This document shows, piece by piece, positions 26,619 through 36,730 of a stretch of 64,000 nt of DNA (position 1 is its first letter; every line of letters starts with the position of its first letter). The DNA comes from an uncultured Clostridia bacterium (GTDB taxonomy: Bacteria > Bacillota > Clostridia > TANB77 > CAG-508), in contig CAKPRG010000006.1 of assembly GCA_934182465.1 (NCBI GenBank), positions 71,094-135,093 of the forward strand. The letters are read 5' to 3'. The translations under genes and the position numbers were made by a program. Under the pieces are notes generated by a model that searched no databases, was not told the origin of the DNA, and worked only from the letters and a program-made list of their open reading frames with translations.

Positions 26619-26650
26619 TAATTGAATAAACTAATTGTTTTATTCAATTA
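26619..26650 (+). repeat. AT-rich hairpin after the cassette, related to the one at 22812
   Basis: TAATTGAATAAA and TTTATTCAATTA form a 12-pair stem. Its core ATTGAATAA resembles the hairpin before the first ProA-like gene. No T tract follows directly. Confidence 0.45.
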
Positions 26651-26673
26651 TTAAAATTATAAGATTCTAACCT

Positions 26674-26713
26674 GCTGATTAAAATTTTTCAAAATTTTAG
26701 TCAGCTTTTTATT
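26674..26713 (+). terminator. Terminator of the cassette operon, shared with comEC
   Basis: GCTGATTAAAATTTT and AAAATTTTAGTCAGC form a 15-pair stem with one wobble, followed by CTTTTTATTT. It overlaps the comEC stop codon on the other strand and may act both ways. Confidence 0.85.
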
Positions 26714-29177
26714 TAAGAAAAGTTTTAATTTTCAAATCATTTTTTACAATAATTTGAATTTCACCATTTTGATCTGTTCTATATATTTGGATTCCCTTTT
26801 CTTTTAGTCTTTCTAGAACTTCTTGATTTGGGTGTCCAAATTTATTTTTTCTTCCAACTCCTATTAATGCAATTTTAGGATTTACTTCGTTTAAAAATTC
26901 TTGAATTGATGATGTTTTTGAACCATGATGTGCTATTTTCAATATATTAGCATTTAATCTATTTGTATTTTTATACTTTTCTATAAGCTTTTCTTCTGCA
27001 ATACTTTCTATATCTCCTGTTAGCAACATTGAAAAATTTTTGCATACAAATTTACACACTAAAGAATTATTATTAATAGAATTTTCTGAAATTTTTTCTG
27101 CTACACTTGGCCATAAAATTTCTAAAGAACTCTCTTTTTCTATATTTATTTTGTTTCCAGCTTGTAACTCTATTATTTTCACATGTTTTTTATTTGCCAA
27201 ATTTACTATATATTCAAAATTTTCGTTTTCTTCAAACTGCTTTCCTATTAAAATCTTCTCTACTTTTATATTTTCTAATAAATATATTAAACCACCACAA
27301 TGATCTGAATCAAAATGTGAAAATATTAAAAAGTCAATTTTTCTAACACCTTTATTTATCAAAAATGGAAATAATACATTTTTTCCATAGTTAAATCCAC
27401 TCTTCTCTCCTTCTCCTCCATCAATTACAATTGTTTTATTTTTTGCTGTTCTTATTACAGTAGAATCTCCTTGTCCAACATCTAAAAAATAAATTTCAAC
27501 TCCATTTTTCAGAAAATTATCTTGTACAAAACTTTGAAAAATAATTACTATATTTAAAATAACAATTAAAACAATTCTTTTAAAGTCATTGTTTTTCTTA
27601 AATTTAACTCTTATATATTGTTTTATAGGCACTTTTCCACTTTTAATTCTCCAAATGTGTAGCAATTCAGCTAATTTATCTTTTTGAATAATTTTTATAC
27701 ATAATATTAGAACTACATAATAAGAAACAATAAAAATTTTATTAGGTCTTTTCAAATAAATCGAAAGTAATGGGATTTTTGATAAAATACTTACTAAATT
27801 TAACATTTTTAATATTATAAAATTATTTATTTTGCTTATAATTCCTATAGAAATAAATTTTTGAACCAATATCTCAAAAAAACTTAAATATCCTAATATC
27901 AAGATTGGAAAAATAAATAGACTTATTAAAATACTTGGAATAAAACTTGTTATAGATATAAAATTAAATTTGTACCAGACTATTGGAAATATAAAAATTT
28001 GTACTGAAATATTCAAGCATAATGAATCAATTATTATTTGCTTTAATTTTTTGTTTTTTATCACTGTTTGGCAAATGTTCTTGATGTTTTTTCTAATATT
28101 TCTATTTTCTTTTGTATTTTCCTTTAAAGCTTCTTTTACATTTTTCTTTTGTATACAAAATTTATAAAAAAACATTTTCTTTATAAATTTATAAAACAGA
28201 TATATTCCACATATACCTCCAAAAGATAACTGCATGGCTGTACTTTCTATATTGTAAGGATTTAGCAATAAAATTATAAATAATGTTATAGAAATTGTAT
28301 TATAAAAATTACTTTTTCTATTTGTAAAAAATGTAATCAATAATATAACTTGTGTAATTGCTACTCTAATTGCTGATATTGGATAATCTATAAAAAATAT
28401 ATAACAAATTATTAATAGATTTAAAAAAATTTTTTCTAATCTTTTGTCAAATTTTAATATTTGCATTATATTTTTAATTACTAATATAATACTTGATATA
28501 TGCATTCCAGATATTGCTAAAATATGCGAAATATTAGCTTTAGTAAAATCTTCTTTAATTTCTTTTTCTATTTCATTTGTTTCTCCTAGTAATAATGTTT
28601 TTAAAAATCCACTTGCTGTATCTGAATAATTTTCATCTATAAAGTTATTTAATTTTATTTTTACATTAGAAATTTTGCAAAGCATACTATTTTTTCGCAA
28701 CAGATTTACTTTGCTTGCCATTATATTTCCATCTATTTTTTTCTGTTTCAAAAATTCTCTATAATCAAAACAATACTCATTTGTTGCTTTATTAACTTTT
28801 GAAAAATTTCCTTTTACTTCTACAATATCTCCATAATCAAATTCTTTTTTTGTATTTACATATAAATAAAATCTTTTTCCATATTTTGATTTAACAATAT
28901 ATTTATCTTTGTATTCACCTTTAATTTTTAAGCTTACTATTTCTGCTTGAATTTCTATTTCTGCATTTTCTGGCATTTTATCATAACTTTTTTCCAAATA
29001 GTTCATATACATAAATGCAAGTATCGAAATTGTTATAAAAATAAAAATTAAGCGCTTTTTATTTTGCAAATATAAAATTACACCTATGCTACCCAAAACA
29101 ATAAAAAAAGAGCAGATATTTTTTAAATATCGCCCCCAATATAATCCGAATAGAAATGAAATTAAAACAATTTCCAT
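26709..29177 (-). CDS. comEC: ComEC/Rec2 DNA-uptake channel protein
   Basis: The 822-residue protein has the full ComEC layout: N-terminal membrane segments and an OB-like domain (about 60-160), the central Competence domain with DFTKANISHILAISGMHIS, many helices, and a C-terminal metallo-beta-lactamase domain with LDVGQGDSTVI, HFDSDHCGGL (metal-binding HxDxDH) and LKIAHHGSKTS. ComEC forms the inner-membrane channel for single-stranded DNA and the C-terminal domain is a likely nuclease. The length is typical and no break is seen. No comEA or comF lies in the window. The ribosome binding site is GGGAG. Confidence 0.95.
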   Translation of the reverse strand: MEIVLISFLFGLYWGRYLKNICSFFIVLGSIGVILYLQNKKRLIFIFITISILAFMYMNYLEKSYDKMPENAEIEIQAEIVSLKIKGEYKDKYIVKSKYGKRFYLYVNTKKEFDYGDIVEVKGNFSKVNKATNEYCFDYREFLKQKKIDGNIMASKVNLLRKNSMLCKISNVKIKLNNFIDENYSDTASGFLKTLLLGETNEIEKEIKEDFTKANISHILAISGMHISSIILVIKNIMQILKFDKRLEKIFLNLLIICYIFFIDYPISAIRVAITQVILLITFFTNRKSNFYNTISITLFIILLLNPYNIESTAMQLSFGGICGIYLFYKFIKKMFFYKFCIQKKNVKEALKENTKENRNIRKNIKNICQTVIKNKKLKQIIIDSLCLNISVQIFIFPIVWYKFNFISITSFIPSILISLFIFPILILGYLSFFEILVQKFISIGIISKINNFIILKMLNLVSILSKIPLLSIYLKRPNKIFIVSYYVVLILCIKIIQKDKLAELLHIWRIKSGKVPIKQYIRVKFKKNNDFKRIVLIVILNIVIIFQSFVQDNFLKNGVEIYFLDVGQGDSTVIRTAKNKTIVIDGGEGEKSGFNYGKNVLFPFLINKGVRKIDFLIFSHFDSDHCGGLIYLLENIKVEKILIGKQFEENENFEYIVNLANKKHVKIIELQAGNKINIEKESSLEILWPSVAEKISENSINNNSLVCKFVCKNFSMLLTGDIESIAEEKLIEKYKNTNRLNANILKIAHHGSKTSSIQEFLNEVNPKIALIGVGRKNKFGHPNQEVLERLKEKGIQIYRTDQNGEIQIIVKNDLKIKTFLK

Positions 29178-29252
29178 TTTCTACTCCCTATTACTTATTT
29201 TATTAATCTATTTTAATTTATTAAAACTAAATTTTTTTATTATCTTTCCAAA

Positions 29253-30809
29253 CTATTCAACAATTCTTCTTGCTGTCACAAATCTTGTATTGTAGTATGA
29301 ATTTGTACTTAAAGTATCTGTTACAACACCTCTTTTAGAATTTGCTGCATGTATAAATTCATCATTTCCCATATAAATTCCTACGTGACCTATTTTTGTT
29401 TTTCCTTCATCGTAAAATAACAATAAATCTCCAACTTTTAATTCACTTCTAGAAACTTCTTTTCCACTTGAAACTTGATCTGCAGCAACAGAACCCAATG
29501 TATATCCGAAATTTTTAAATACATATTTAGTAAATCCAGAACAATCAAATCCATTTTCTGGTGATTTTCCACCTAAAACATATTTACATCCTAAAAATTG
29601 TTTTGCATAATCCACAACTTCTTGACCTTTTGATGTATTTGAACTTTCTGTTTTTGCTGAATTAGATGTTTCTGTATCTGTTTTATTTGTAGCTTGTGTA
29701 TTTACTTCTGTATTAGTATTTTCATTGTTTGTATTTGTATCTGCATTTTGGTTTTCTGTATCTCTTAATTCAGCTAAACCTCTTGAACTAACATTTCCTA
29801 TTGTAACTAATTTTTTTAGTATATAACCAGTTTTTCCTTTAGCTTCTATTTGATACCAACTATCTTTTTCTGCTTTTATTGTTACTTCATCAAATTCATC
29901 TAGAGTATTTACTAATGTAGATGTTTTATCTGCTTTTTCTCTAACATTAGCTGTTTCAACATTTATGTATCCTTTTTTATTTACATTTGAATTATTTTCT
30001 TTTTCTGATGTATTAGTTGTTTCAGCTGGCTTTTCTGTAGTATTATTGCTATTATCAGTAGTATTATTTGCAGTTTGTGTAGATTCATTATTTTGACTTA
30101 CTATTGATTTTGCTATCCAACCTTGATTTGAATTGTATTCTACTTTTAACCAGTTTTTTAAATCATATATTACTTTTACTTCTTTTCCATTTTCTATTTT
30201 AGAAATTGTATTTGAAGAAAATGTAGGTAATAATTTTAAATTTGTTTCTTTATTTAATTTAACATTTTTTCCTGTATAATCTTCATCTGTTGCATTTTCT
30301 GAATTTGAATTGTTACTTGTACTTTCTGTATTAGATGCATTTTTAGAATCATTTGAAGTATTATTTTTTTCATCTTCATTTGATTGTGAACTTGTAGAAT
30401 TTGATGTGCTATTTGAACTAGCTGTGCTTTCATTATTGTTATTTGTATTTGTAGCATTTGCGTTACTACTTGAATTGCTAGTATTTGCATCACTACTTGT
30501 GTTTGTATTATTAGTTGTATTATTTTTACTACTTGATGTTTGTGAATCTTTATTTGTTATGTATTCTTTACTAGCATACCCTGTATTACCATTAAATTTT
30601 ACTTGGTACCACTCTCCTGTTTCGCCAACTATTTCTACATTATCATCTTTATATGCTACATCTATTACTTCTGATGTAGTATTAGCTTTTTCTCTGATAC
30701 GTAAAGCTTCAATATTTACCTTACCAGTAGCAGCAAAACATGTATTTAAACTTGCAAGTAATACTAAACTAGTGCCTAAACCAAATAAAAATTTTTTATT
30801 CTTTTTCAT
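29253..30809 (-). CDS. Secreted NlpC/P60 peptidoglycan endopeptidase with three SH3b domains
   Basis: The 518-residue exported protein has a signal peptide (about 1-26), three bacterial SH3 domains (about 28-85, 180-235 and 283-338) that are expected to bind the cell wall, separated by low-complexity Ser/Thr/Asn/Glu linkers, and a C-terminal NlpC/P60 domain (about 400-518). The catalytic residues are Cys423 (FDCSGF), the His of GHVGIY near 474 and the His of FIHAA. These enzymes cut peptide stems, usually between D-Glu and the diamino acid. It lies downstream of aspS but behind a terminator-like structure. Confidence 0.95.
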   Translation of the reverse strand: MKKNKKFLFGLGTSLVLLASLNTCFAATGKVNIEALRIREKANTTSEVIDVAYKDDNVEIVGETGEWYQVKFNGNTGYASKEYITNKDSQTSSSKNNTTNNTNTSSDANTSNSSSNANATNTNNNNESTASSNSTSNSTSSQSNEDEKNNTSNDSKNASNTESTSNNSNSENATDEDYTGKNVKLNKETNLKLLPTFSSNTISKIENGKEVKVIYDLKNWLKVEYNSNQGWIAKSIVSQNNESTQTANNTTDNSNNTTEKPAETTNTSEKENNSNVNKKGYINVETANVREKADKTSTLVNTLDEFDEVTIKAEKDSWYQIEAKGKTGYILKKLVTIGNVSSRGLAELRDTENQNADTNTNNENTNTEVNTQATNKTDTETSNSAKTESSNTSKGQEVVDYAKQFLGCKYVLGGKSPENGFDCSGFTKYVFKNFGYTLGSVAADQVSSGKEVSRSELKVGDLLLFYDEGKTKIGHVGIYMGNDEFIHAANSKRGVVTDTLSTNSYYNTRFVTARRIVE

Positions 30810-30876
30810 TTATTCCATCCTTATTTTAACAAAATTCGACCTTAGTATATTATCTTTTGTAAATATTGTCAATAAC

Positions 30877-30934
30877 AAAAGTGGACATTATGATAATTGC
30901 AAAAAGCAAAATTTTATTCAACAGTCCACGTTTT
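30877..30934 (-). terminator. Possible terminator after aspS
   Basis: GTGGAC (30881-30886) and GTCCAC (30924-30929) enclose a loop with an inner AT-rich hairpin; T residues follow on both strands. A second palindrome, AACAAGTTTTTT with AAAAAACTTGTT, overlaps the aspS stop codon. Confidence 0.5.
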
Positions 30935-30967
30935 TATTTATCATAACAAGTTTTTTGAAAAAACTTG

Positions 30968-32731
30968 TTAATCATCTAATTTTAGAGCAATATGTACTTC
31001 TTCTAATTGCTTGTCAAACACTTTTGATGGTGCATTCATTAACATATCTCTAGCTTTTTTATTTTTTGGAAAAGCTATTACTTCACGAATATTATCTTCT
31101 TTTGCAAGTAGCATAACAATTCTATCTAATCCTGGTGCAGCTCCTGCATGTGGAGGTGTTCCATAACTAAATGCATTAAATAATGCTCCAAAACGATTTT
31201 TTACATCTTCTACTGTATATCCAGCAATTTCAAATGCTTTAATCATTATATCTTGATCATGATTTCTTACAGCTCCTGATGCTAATTCATACCCATTACA
31301 TACTAAATCATATTGATAAGCATATATATCTAAAGGATCTTTTGTACATAAAGCTTCCATACCACCTTGTGGCATTGAGAATGGGTTATGGTTAAAATCT
31401 ATTGTTCCTTCATCTGATAATTCATACATTGGAAAATCTACTATAAAGCAGAATTTGAATATATTTTTCTCTAATAATTCTAATTCTGTTCCTAATTTAA
31501 TTCTAACTCCACCTGCAATTTTTTGTGCTTTTTCAAACTCATCTGCTATAAAGAATATTGCATCTCCACTCTTTATATTCATTTTATTGAATATTTTTTC
31601 TTTTCTAGCATCATCTATAAATTTGCTTATTCCACCTTGCAAATTATTTTCTTCATCAACTTTTACCCAAGCTAAGCCTTTTGCACCTAATTCTTCTTGG
31701 GCAAAACTTCCCATACTATCAAAGAATTTTCTAGAATGTTCTTGCATATTTGATGTTTTTATTGCCTTTATAGTTTTACCTTTAAATGCATTAAATTCTG
31801 TTCCTTCGAAAATTTCTGTTAAGTCTTCAATAATTAAAGGATTTCTTAAATCTGGTTTATCAGTTCCATATTTTTCCATTGCTTCTTTGTATGGAATTCT
31901 TATGAATGGTCCTTCTTCTACTGTATAATCTGTATTTTTCTTAAATACAGTTGGAATAACTTTTTCAATTACATTTAATACATCTTCTTGTGTAGCAAAA
32001 CTCATTTCAAAGTCAACTTGATAAAATTCTCCTGGTGAACGGTCTGCTCTAGGATCTTCATCTCTAAAACATGGAGCGATTTGATAATATTTATCAAATC
32101 CAGACACCATTAACAATTGTTTAAATTGTTGTGGTGCTTGTGGTAATGCATAAAATTCTCCTGGATGTAATCTACTTGGTACTAAGAAATCTCTTGCACC
32201 TTCTGGTGATGAGTTTGCTAAAATTGGTGTTTGAATTTCTGTAAAACCTAATTCGTCCATTGTATTTCTAAAATCTTTCATTATTTTAGAACGAAGTTTT
32301 AAATTTTGATGTATTTTTTCATTTCTTAAATCTAAAAATCTATATTCTAATCTTAAATCTTCTCTTACATTTTGCCCTTCAACATTTATTTCAAAAGGTA
32401 AAGCATTTCTACATTTTCCTAAAACAGTGATTTCTTCTGCTACTATTTCTATTTCTCCTGTAGGTATTTTATCGTTTTTACTACTTCTTTCTACAACTTT
32501 TCCTTTTATTGTTATTGTACATTCTTTTGTTAAATCTTTAATTTGAGTTTCAAATTTTTCAACATCAGATATTACTATTTGTGTAATTCCAAATTCATCT
32601 CTCAAATCTATAAACATCATCTTTCCAAGATTTCTTATTGTTTGTACAAATCCTGCTAAACGTACTTCTTTTCCAACATCTGTTAGTCTTAATTCTGCAC
32701 AATTATTAGTTCTATATTCATTAGCTATCAT
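30968..32731 (-). CDS. aspS: Aspartyl-tRNA synthetase
   Basis: The 587-residue product is a bacterial-type AspRS: an N-terminal anticodon-binding OB domain (LAGFVQTIRNLGKMMFIDLRD), class II motif 2 (CFRDEDPRADRSPGEFYQVD), the GAD insertion domain and motif 3 (GAAPGLDRIVMLL). It charges tRNA-Asp. Length and motifs are complete. A ribosome binding site (AGAAAGGA) lies 13 bases upstream. It is preceded by a gene of unknown function at 32759 with 27 bases between, so the two may be co-transcribed. Confidence 0.97.
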   Translation of the reverse strand: MIANEYRTNNCAELRLTDVGKEVRLAGFVQTIRNLGKMMFIDLRDEFGITQIVISDVEKFETQIKDLTKECTITIKGKVVERSSKNDKIPTGEIEIVAEEITVLGKCRNALPFEINVEGQNVREDLRLEYRFLDLRNEKIHQNLKLRSKIMKDFRNTMDELGFTEIQTPILANSSPEGARDFLVPSRLHPGEFYALPQAPQQFKQLLMVSGFDKYYQIAPCFRDEDPRADRSPGEFYQVDFEMSFATQEDVLNVIEKVIPTVFKKNTDYTVEEGPFIRIPYKEAMEKYGTDKPDLRNPLIIEDLTEIFEGTEFNAFKGKTIKAIKTSNMQEHSRKFFDSMGSFAQEELGAKGLAWVKVDEENNLQGGISKFIDDARKEKIFNKMNIKSGDAIFFIADEFEKAQKIAGGVRIKLGTELELLEKNIFKFCFIVDFPMYELSDEGTIDFNHNPFSMPQGGMEALCTKDPLDIYAYQYDLVCNGYELASGAVRNHDQDIMIKAFEIAGYTVEDVKNRFGALFNAFSYGTPPHAGAAPGLDRIVMLLAKEDNIREVIAFPKNKKARDMLMNAPSKVFDKQLEEVHIALKLDD

Positions 32732-32758
32732 TTTTGTTTTGTTCCTTTCTGCTTTATA

Positions 32759-33265
32759 TTATCTAGTTCTTTCTTGTCTTTCGTGTCCACCTTTTTCTCT
32801 ATCATTTGTTTTTTCTACTGTTCCTTTTGCATCTACCATTAGTTCATCAAATTCATTTGGTAACTCTTGATACTGCTCTTGTTCTTTCTTTTTCTTCTTT
32901 TTCTTTTTAGCATCATTTATAATTGATTGAGCTTCTAGTTCTGTTTTTGCTTCTTTTAATTCTTTTTCATCTATTCCTACTTCTTCATCATCTCTTCCAA
33001 AAGTATATTTTGTACTTGTTGCTTTTTTCATTTCTAAATCTACTACTTGTTGTTGTTTTATTAAAATTGCTACTCTTTTTAAATCGTTTTCTATTTCTTT
33101 TTTAGTTTTTGGATCTGATGTTTTTGAAAGTGTTTTTCTTAATTCTATTTCAATATCTTCAAGTGTTTCATTTTCTCCTACCGTCTGTTCTGCATTAGTT
33201 GGTAAACTTAAAAATGTTTTTCTTATTTCTGCAGGTGTTGGATTTTCTCTATTATAATTTTCCAT
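32759..33265 (-). CDS. Charged, coiled-coil protein of unknown function between aspS and rpoD
   Basis: I do not recognise the family. The 168-residue protein is soluble and highly charged, with heptad-like helices (EDIEIELRKTL, KKEIENDLKRVAILIKQQQ) and a run of nine lysines near residue 123. The C-terminal 40 residues look disordered. It has no transmembrane segment. It sits between rpoD, whose terminator is at 33328-33358, and aspS, and is probably the first gene of an aspS transcript. Its start codon is separated from AGAGGTG by a 14-base palindrome (see 33266-33296), as in four other genes of this window. Confidence 0.7.
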   Translation of the reverse strand: MENYNRENPTPAEIRKTFLSLPTNAEQTVGENETLEDIEIELRKTLSKTSDPKTKKEIENDLKRVAILIKQQQVVDLEMKKATSTKYTFGRDDEEVGIDEKELKEAKTELEAQSIINDAKKKKKKKKEQEQYQELPNEFDELMVDAKGTVEKTNDREKGGHERQERTR

Positions 33266-33296
33266 AATTTTAGTCTAATTAGACTTTTCACCTCTC
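33266..33296 (-). promoter_or_regulatory. Split ribosome binding site with palindrome
   Basis: On the minus strand AGAGGTG is followed by AGTCTAATTAGACT (33272-33285) and then AAAATT before the ATG. Direct spacing is over 20 bases; with the palindrome folded it is about 9-11. As double-stranded DNA the same palindrome could be an operator instead. Confidence 0.45.
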
Positions 33297-33327
33297 TTTT
33301 CTCTTTAAAAATCTAGAAATATTATAA

Positions 33328-33358
33328 CAAAAAAGACCTTACAAAGCAAGGTCTTTTA
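33328..33358 (-). terminator. Terminator of the dnaG-rpoD operon
   Basis: AAAAGACCTT and AAGGTCTTTT form a 10-pair stem with T residues on the minus strand, just after the rpoD stop. Confidence 0.9.
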
Positions 33359-33364
33359 CACATT

Positions 33365-34630
33365 TTAGCTCATATAATCTTTTAATCTTTTACTTCTACT
33401 TGGGTGTCTTAGTTTTCTTAATGCTTTTGCTTCAATTTGACGAATTCTTTCACGAGTTACTTGGAATTCTCTACCAACTTCTTCAAGTGTTCTAGCTTTT
33501 CCATCTTCTAATCCAAATCTTAATTTTAACACTTTTGCTTCTCTTGGTGTTAATGTGCTCATTACTTCTTCTAATTGTTCTTTTAATAAAGTATATGCAG
33601 CTGAGTCATGTGGAGCAGGTGATTCATCATCTGGTATAAAGTCTCCTAAATGACTATCATCTTCTTCACCAATTGGTGTTTCCAAAGATACTGGATCTTG
33701 AGCAATTTTTTGAATTTCCATAACTTTTTCAACTGGAATTTCCATTTCTTCTGCAATTTCTTCTGGCGTTGGTTCTCTTCCTAATATTTGAAGTAAGTGT
33801 CTTGAAGTACGAATTAATTTGTTAATTGTTTCTACCATGTGAACTGGTATACGAATTGTTCTTGCTTGATCTGCAATAGCTCTAGTAATTGCTTGTCTAA
33901 TCCACCATGTAGCATATGTTGAAAATTTGTAACCTTTTTTGTAATCAAATTTTTCTACTGCTTTTATTAATCCCATATTTCCTTCTTGAATTAAGTCTAA
34001 GAAAAGCATTCCTCTTCCAACATATTTTTTAGCAATACTAACAACTAATCTTAAGTTTGATTCAGCTAATTTTTGTTTTGCTTCTTCATCATTTTCTAAT
34101 ACTCTTTTTGCAAGTTCTAATTCTTCTTCAAAAGAAAGTAATGGTATTCTACCAATTTCTTTTAAGTACATTCTAACTGGATCGTCTACACTAACTCCAT
34201 CCATATTAACAACATCTAAGTCATCAATTTTTATGTTTTCTACTTCTTCTAAATCTTCGATATCTGGTTCTAATAAATCATCTTCATCTTTTAAAACATT
34301 TACACCTAATTCTTCAAAAGCATCAAATACTTTATCTATTTCTTCTGGATTAGCTTCTCCAAGTTCTGCTGCAAGTTCACCATAAGTGATTTTTCCTTTT
34401 TCTTTTGCAGTTTTTAAAATTTTCATTACCTTTTCTTTTTCTTTGCTATCTTGGATTTTTAAATCTGGTGTGCTACTTTCTGTTTTTGTATTTTCTTCTT
34501 GTTTTTTTGATGTAGTTTTTTCTTTATTTTCACTTTTCTTTTTTGTTTCTTTTGCTTCAGTTTTTGGAGTTTTTTTGGCAGTTGCTTTTACTTCTTCTAA
34601 TTCAACTTGTCCATCATCCACTTTTTTCAT
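33365..34630 (-). CDS. rpoD: Principal sigma factor SigA/RpoD
   Basis: The 421-residue protein is the housekeeping sigma factor: a lysine-rich N-terminal extension, a region 1.1-like segment, region 1.2 (DPVRMYLKEIGRIPLLS), region 2 (DLIQEGNMGLIKAVEKFDY, then FSTYATWWIRQAITRAI), region 3 (HMVETINKLIRTSRHLLQ) and region 4 (TLEEVGREFQVTRERIRQIE). It directs RNA polymerase to promoters like those listed here. It follows dnaG by 14 bases, the conserved macromolecular-synthesis operon. The N-terminal 60 residues, rich in Lys and Glu, look disordered. Confidence 0.97.
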   Translation of the reverse strand: MKKVDDGQVELEEVKATAKKTPKTEAKETKKKSENKEKTTSKKQEENTKTESSTPDLKIQDSKEKEKVMKILKTAKEKGKITYGELAAELGEANPEEIDKVFDAFEELGVNVLKDEDDLLEPDIEDLEEVENIKIDDLDVVNMDGVSVDDPVRMYLKEIGRIPLLSFEEELELAKRVLENDEEAKQKLAESNLRLVVSIAKKYVGRGMLFLDLIQEGNMGLIKAVEKFDYKKGYKFSTYATWWIRQAITRAIADQARTIRIPVHMVETINKLIRTSRHLLQILGREPTPEEIAEEMEIPVEKVMEIQKIAQDPVSLETPIGEEDDSHLGDFIPDDESPAPHDSAAYTLLKEQLEEVMSTLTPREAKVLKLRFGLEDGKARTLEEVGREFQVTRERIRQIEAKALRKLRHPSRSKRLKDYMS

Positions 34631-34644
34631 ATTTTAATAACCTC

Positions 34645-36432
34645 CTACTTCTTTTTAGCTAATTCTATAATTATATTATTTAATTCTTTTTCTAATTTAG
34701 CTATTTCTTCTGCTGAAAGATTTTTTGCATTATCCAATTGTTTTATAATATCCATTTTTCTATTATTTAGTCTTTCTTTATTATAAATAATTATAATATC
34801 TTCTATACATTTTTCTACAGAAGTAATTTCGTAATCTGTAACCATAATTTCGCTAATATGTGCTTGTATATCTTGGTCTTCTATATTTGAAATTGCTGAT
34901 AAAATCTGTTCTTTATTTCCATCTTGAATTTCCATTATTGTTTTGAATATTTTTTTATTTAATTCAACTTTAAAATCATCTTCAGAAATTACAGATTTTA
35001 TTTTTTCAAAAGATTCATCATAATTATTTATTAGTAAATATAGAATCATTTTTTCTCTTTTTACTATTGTTTCGTTTACTTCTTCTGTTTTTATTGACTC
35101 ACTGCTTATTTTGTGATTTAAAATTTCTTTTGTTGGTGCACTTGTATAAGCTAATTTATTTACCTCTGCATATATTGCTTCTTTTGAAATTTGGTATTGT
35201 TCTGCTACTTTTTCGACATAAATTTCTCTTTCGATTTTGTTTTCAACTTTTGCTAAAATTTTAGTTATTTCTTTTAAAAATTTTACCTTATCTGTTGCAT
35301 TTTCTAAATTATATTTATTTTTTAGCATTTTTATTTTAAACTCTACCAAAGAAATTGCATTATCTACTAGAAGATTAAACCTGCCACTACCATATTTTAT
35401 TATGTATTCATCTGGATCTTTTGCACCTTCCATTTGGATAACTCTAGCATCACAACCTAATTTATTTAAAATTTCTAAAGCACGCAAAATTGCTTCTTGA
35501 CCTGCTCCATCAGAATCATAACTTAATATAATTTGCTCTCCATATCTTGCTAAGAGCCTTCCCTGTTCTTCTGTTAAAGCCGTTCCAAGTGATGCTACAA
35601 CATTGTGTATTCCTCTTTGATGAAGTGATATTGCATCCATATATCCTTCAACTAATATTAACTTTTTTTCATTTGTTTGCTTTGCTATATTTAAAGCAAA
35701 TAGATGCTTCTTTTTTGAATATATTAAATTTTCGTTAGAATTGATATATTTAGCCATTTTCTCGTTGTTGTCTAGTCTTCTACCACCAAAAGCAACTACT
35801 TTTCCATTTACAGTCATTATAGGAAACATTAATCTTTTACGAAATCGGTCTATAAAGTCGCCTCTATCGTTTTTATTTACAAGTCCTGTTGCCAGTATTT
35901 CTTCGTCTTTAAACCCTTTTACTTTTAACATTTTGTACAATTCATTATATTCACCAGAATAACCTATTTTAAAAGCTTTTAATGTAGCATTATCCATTTT
36001 TCTTTGTTTTACGTAATCCTGTGCTATTTTTGCTAATGGCTTGTACAATCTTTCATGATAAAAAAGTGCTGCTTCAAGGTTTATTTTAAACATTCTATCT
36101 TTTAAATATTGTTTTGCATTAAATCCTTCATTTTCAATTGTTGGTAATTGAATTCTTGCTCTTTCGGCAAGTATTTCTACACTTTCTTTAAAAGATACTT
36201 TTTCAATTTCACTTATAAATGTAAAAACATCTCCTCCTTTATGACACCCAAAACAATGAAAATATTGTCTATCTGGTGAAACAGAAAAAGAAGGTGATTT
36301 TTCATTGTGAAAAGGACATAAACCAAAGTAGTTTCTTCCACTTCTTTTTAATACAACATATTGAGATATGACTTCAACGATATCATTTGCTGATCGAATT
36401 TCTTCTTTTAATTCGTTACTATATTGAACCAT
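34645..36432 (-). CDS. dnaG: DNA primase
   Basis: The 595-residue protein is bacterial primase: an N-terminal CHC2 zinc finger (CPFHNEKSPSF, then HCFGC, about residues 40-64), the TOPRIM catalytic core with LVEGYMDAISLHQRG and SYDSDGAGQEA, and a C-terminal helicase-binding domain. It makes RNA primers at the replication fork. The ribosome binding site is AAAGG, 9 bases before the ATG. It is transcribed with rpoD. The length and motifs are normal. Confidence 0.97.
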   Translation of the reverse strand: MVQYSNELKEEIRSANDIVEVISQYVVLKRSGRNYFGLCPFHNEKSPSFSVSPDRQYFHCFGCHKGGDVFTFISEIEKVSFKESVEILAERARIQLPTIENEGFNAKQYLKDRMFKINLEAALFYHERLYKPLAKIAQDYVKQRKMDNATLKAFKIGYSGEYNELYKMLKVKGFKDEEILATGLVNKNDRGDFIDRFRKRLMFPIMTVNGKVVAFGGRRLDNNEKMAKYINSNENLIYSKKKHLFALNIAKQTNEKKLILVEGYMDAISLHQRGIHNVVASLGTALTEEQGRLLARYGEQIILSYDSDGAGQEAILRALEILNKLGCDARVIQMEGAKDPDEYIIKYGSGRFNLLVDNAISLVEFKIKMLKNKYNLENATDKVKFLKEITKILAKVENKIEREIYVEKVAEQYQISKEAIYAEVNKLAYTSAPTKEILNHKISSESIKTEEVNETIVKREKMILYLLINNYDESFEKIKSVISEDDFKVELNKKIFKTIMEIQDGNKEQILSAISNIEDQDIQAHISEIMVTDYEITSVEKCIEDIIIIYNKERLNNRKMDIIKQLDNAKNLSAEEIAKLEKELNNIIIELAKKK

Positions 36433-36673
36433 TACATCATACCTTTCAAATATATTATTCGACAGATTATTTTTAAATCCTTCATTTTTTCATAGAAAAG
36501 TGTACATAATTTCTTTACTTATTATTTTGTACTTATTTTCTACTTTTTATGATAATTTTTATTGTTTAATTTAATATTTTTATTTGAATTTGAATTTGTA
36601 TTCTTATTCTTATTTTTACTTTTATTTTTTATTTTTGTTTTATAACATTTAATTTGCTACTATGCATTATCAC

Positions 36674-36712
36674 ACAAAAAGATGATATACTTGCAAGTAT
36701 ATCATCTTTAGT
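36674..36712 (-). terminator. Terminator of the CarD-family gene
   Basis: AAAGATGATATACTT and AAGTATATCATCTTT form a perfect stem with a GC at the tip; T residues follow on the minus strand. Confidence 0.88.
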
Positions 36713-36730
36713 TTGTATGTATTCTTAAAA

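Noticed and set aside
30310..31053. A 247-codon open frame on the plus strand.
   Set aside because: It is opposite the Ser/Thr/Asn-rich linkers and SH3 region of the NlpC/P60 gene; its Leu/Val/Phe runs are the mirror of that low-complexity sequence.
31455..31928. A 157-codon open frame on the plus strand.
   Set aside because: It lies wholly within aspS on the other strand and has no ribosome binding site.
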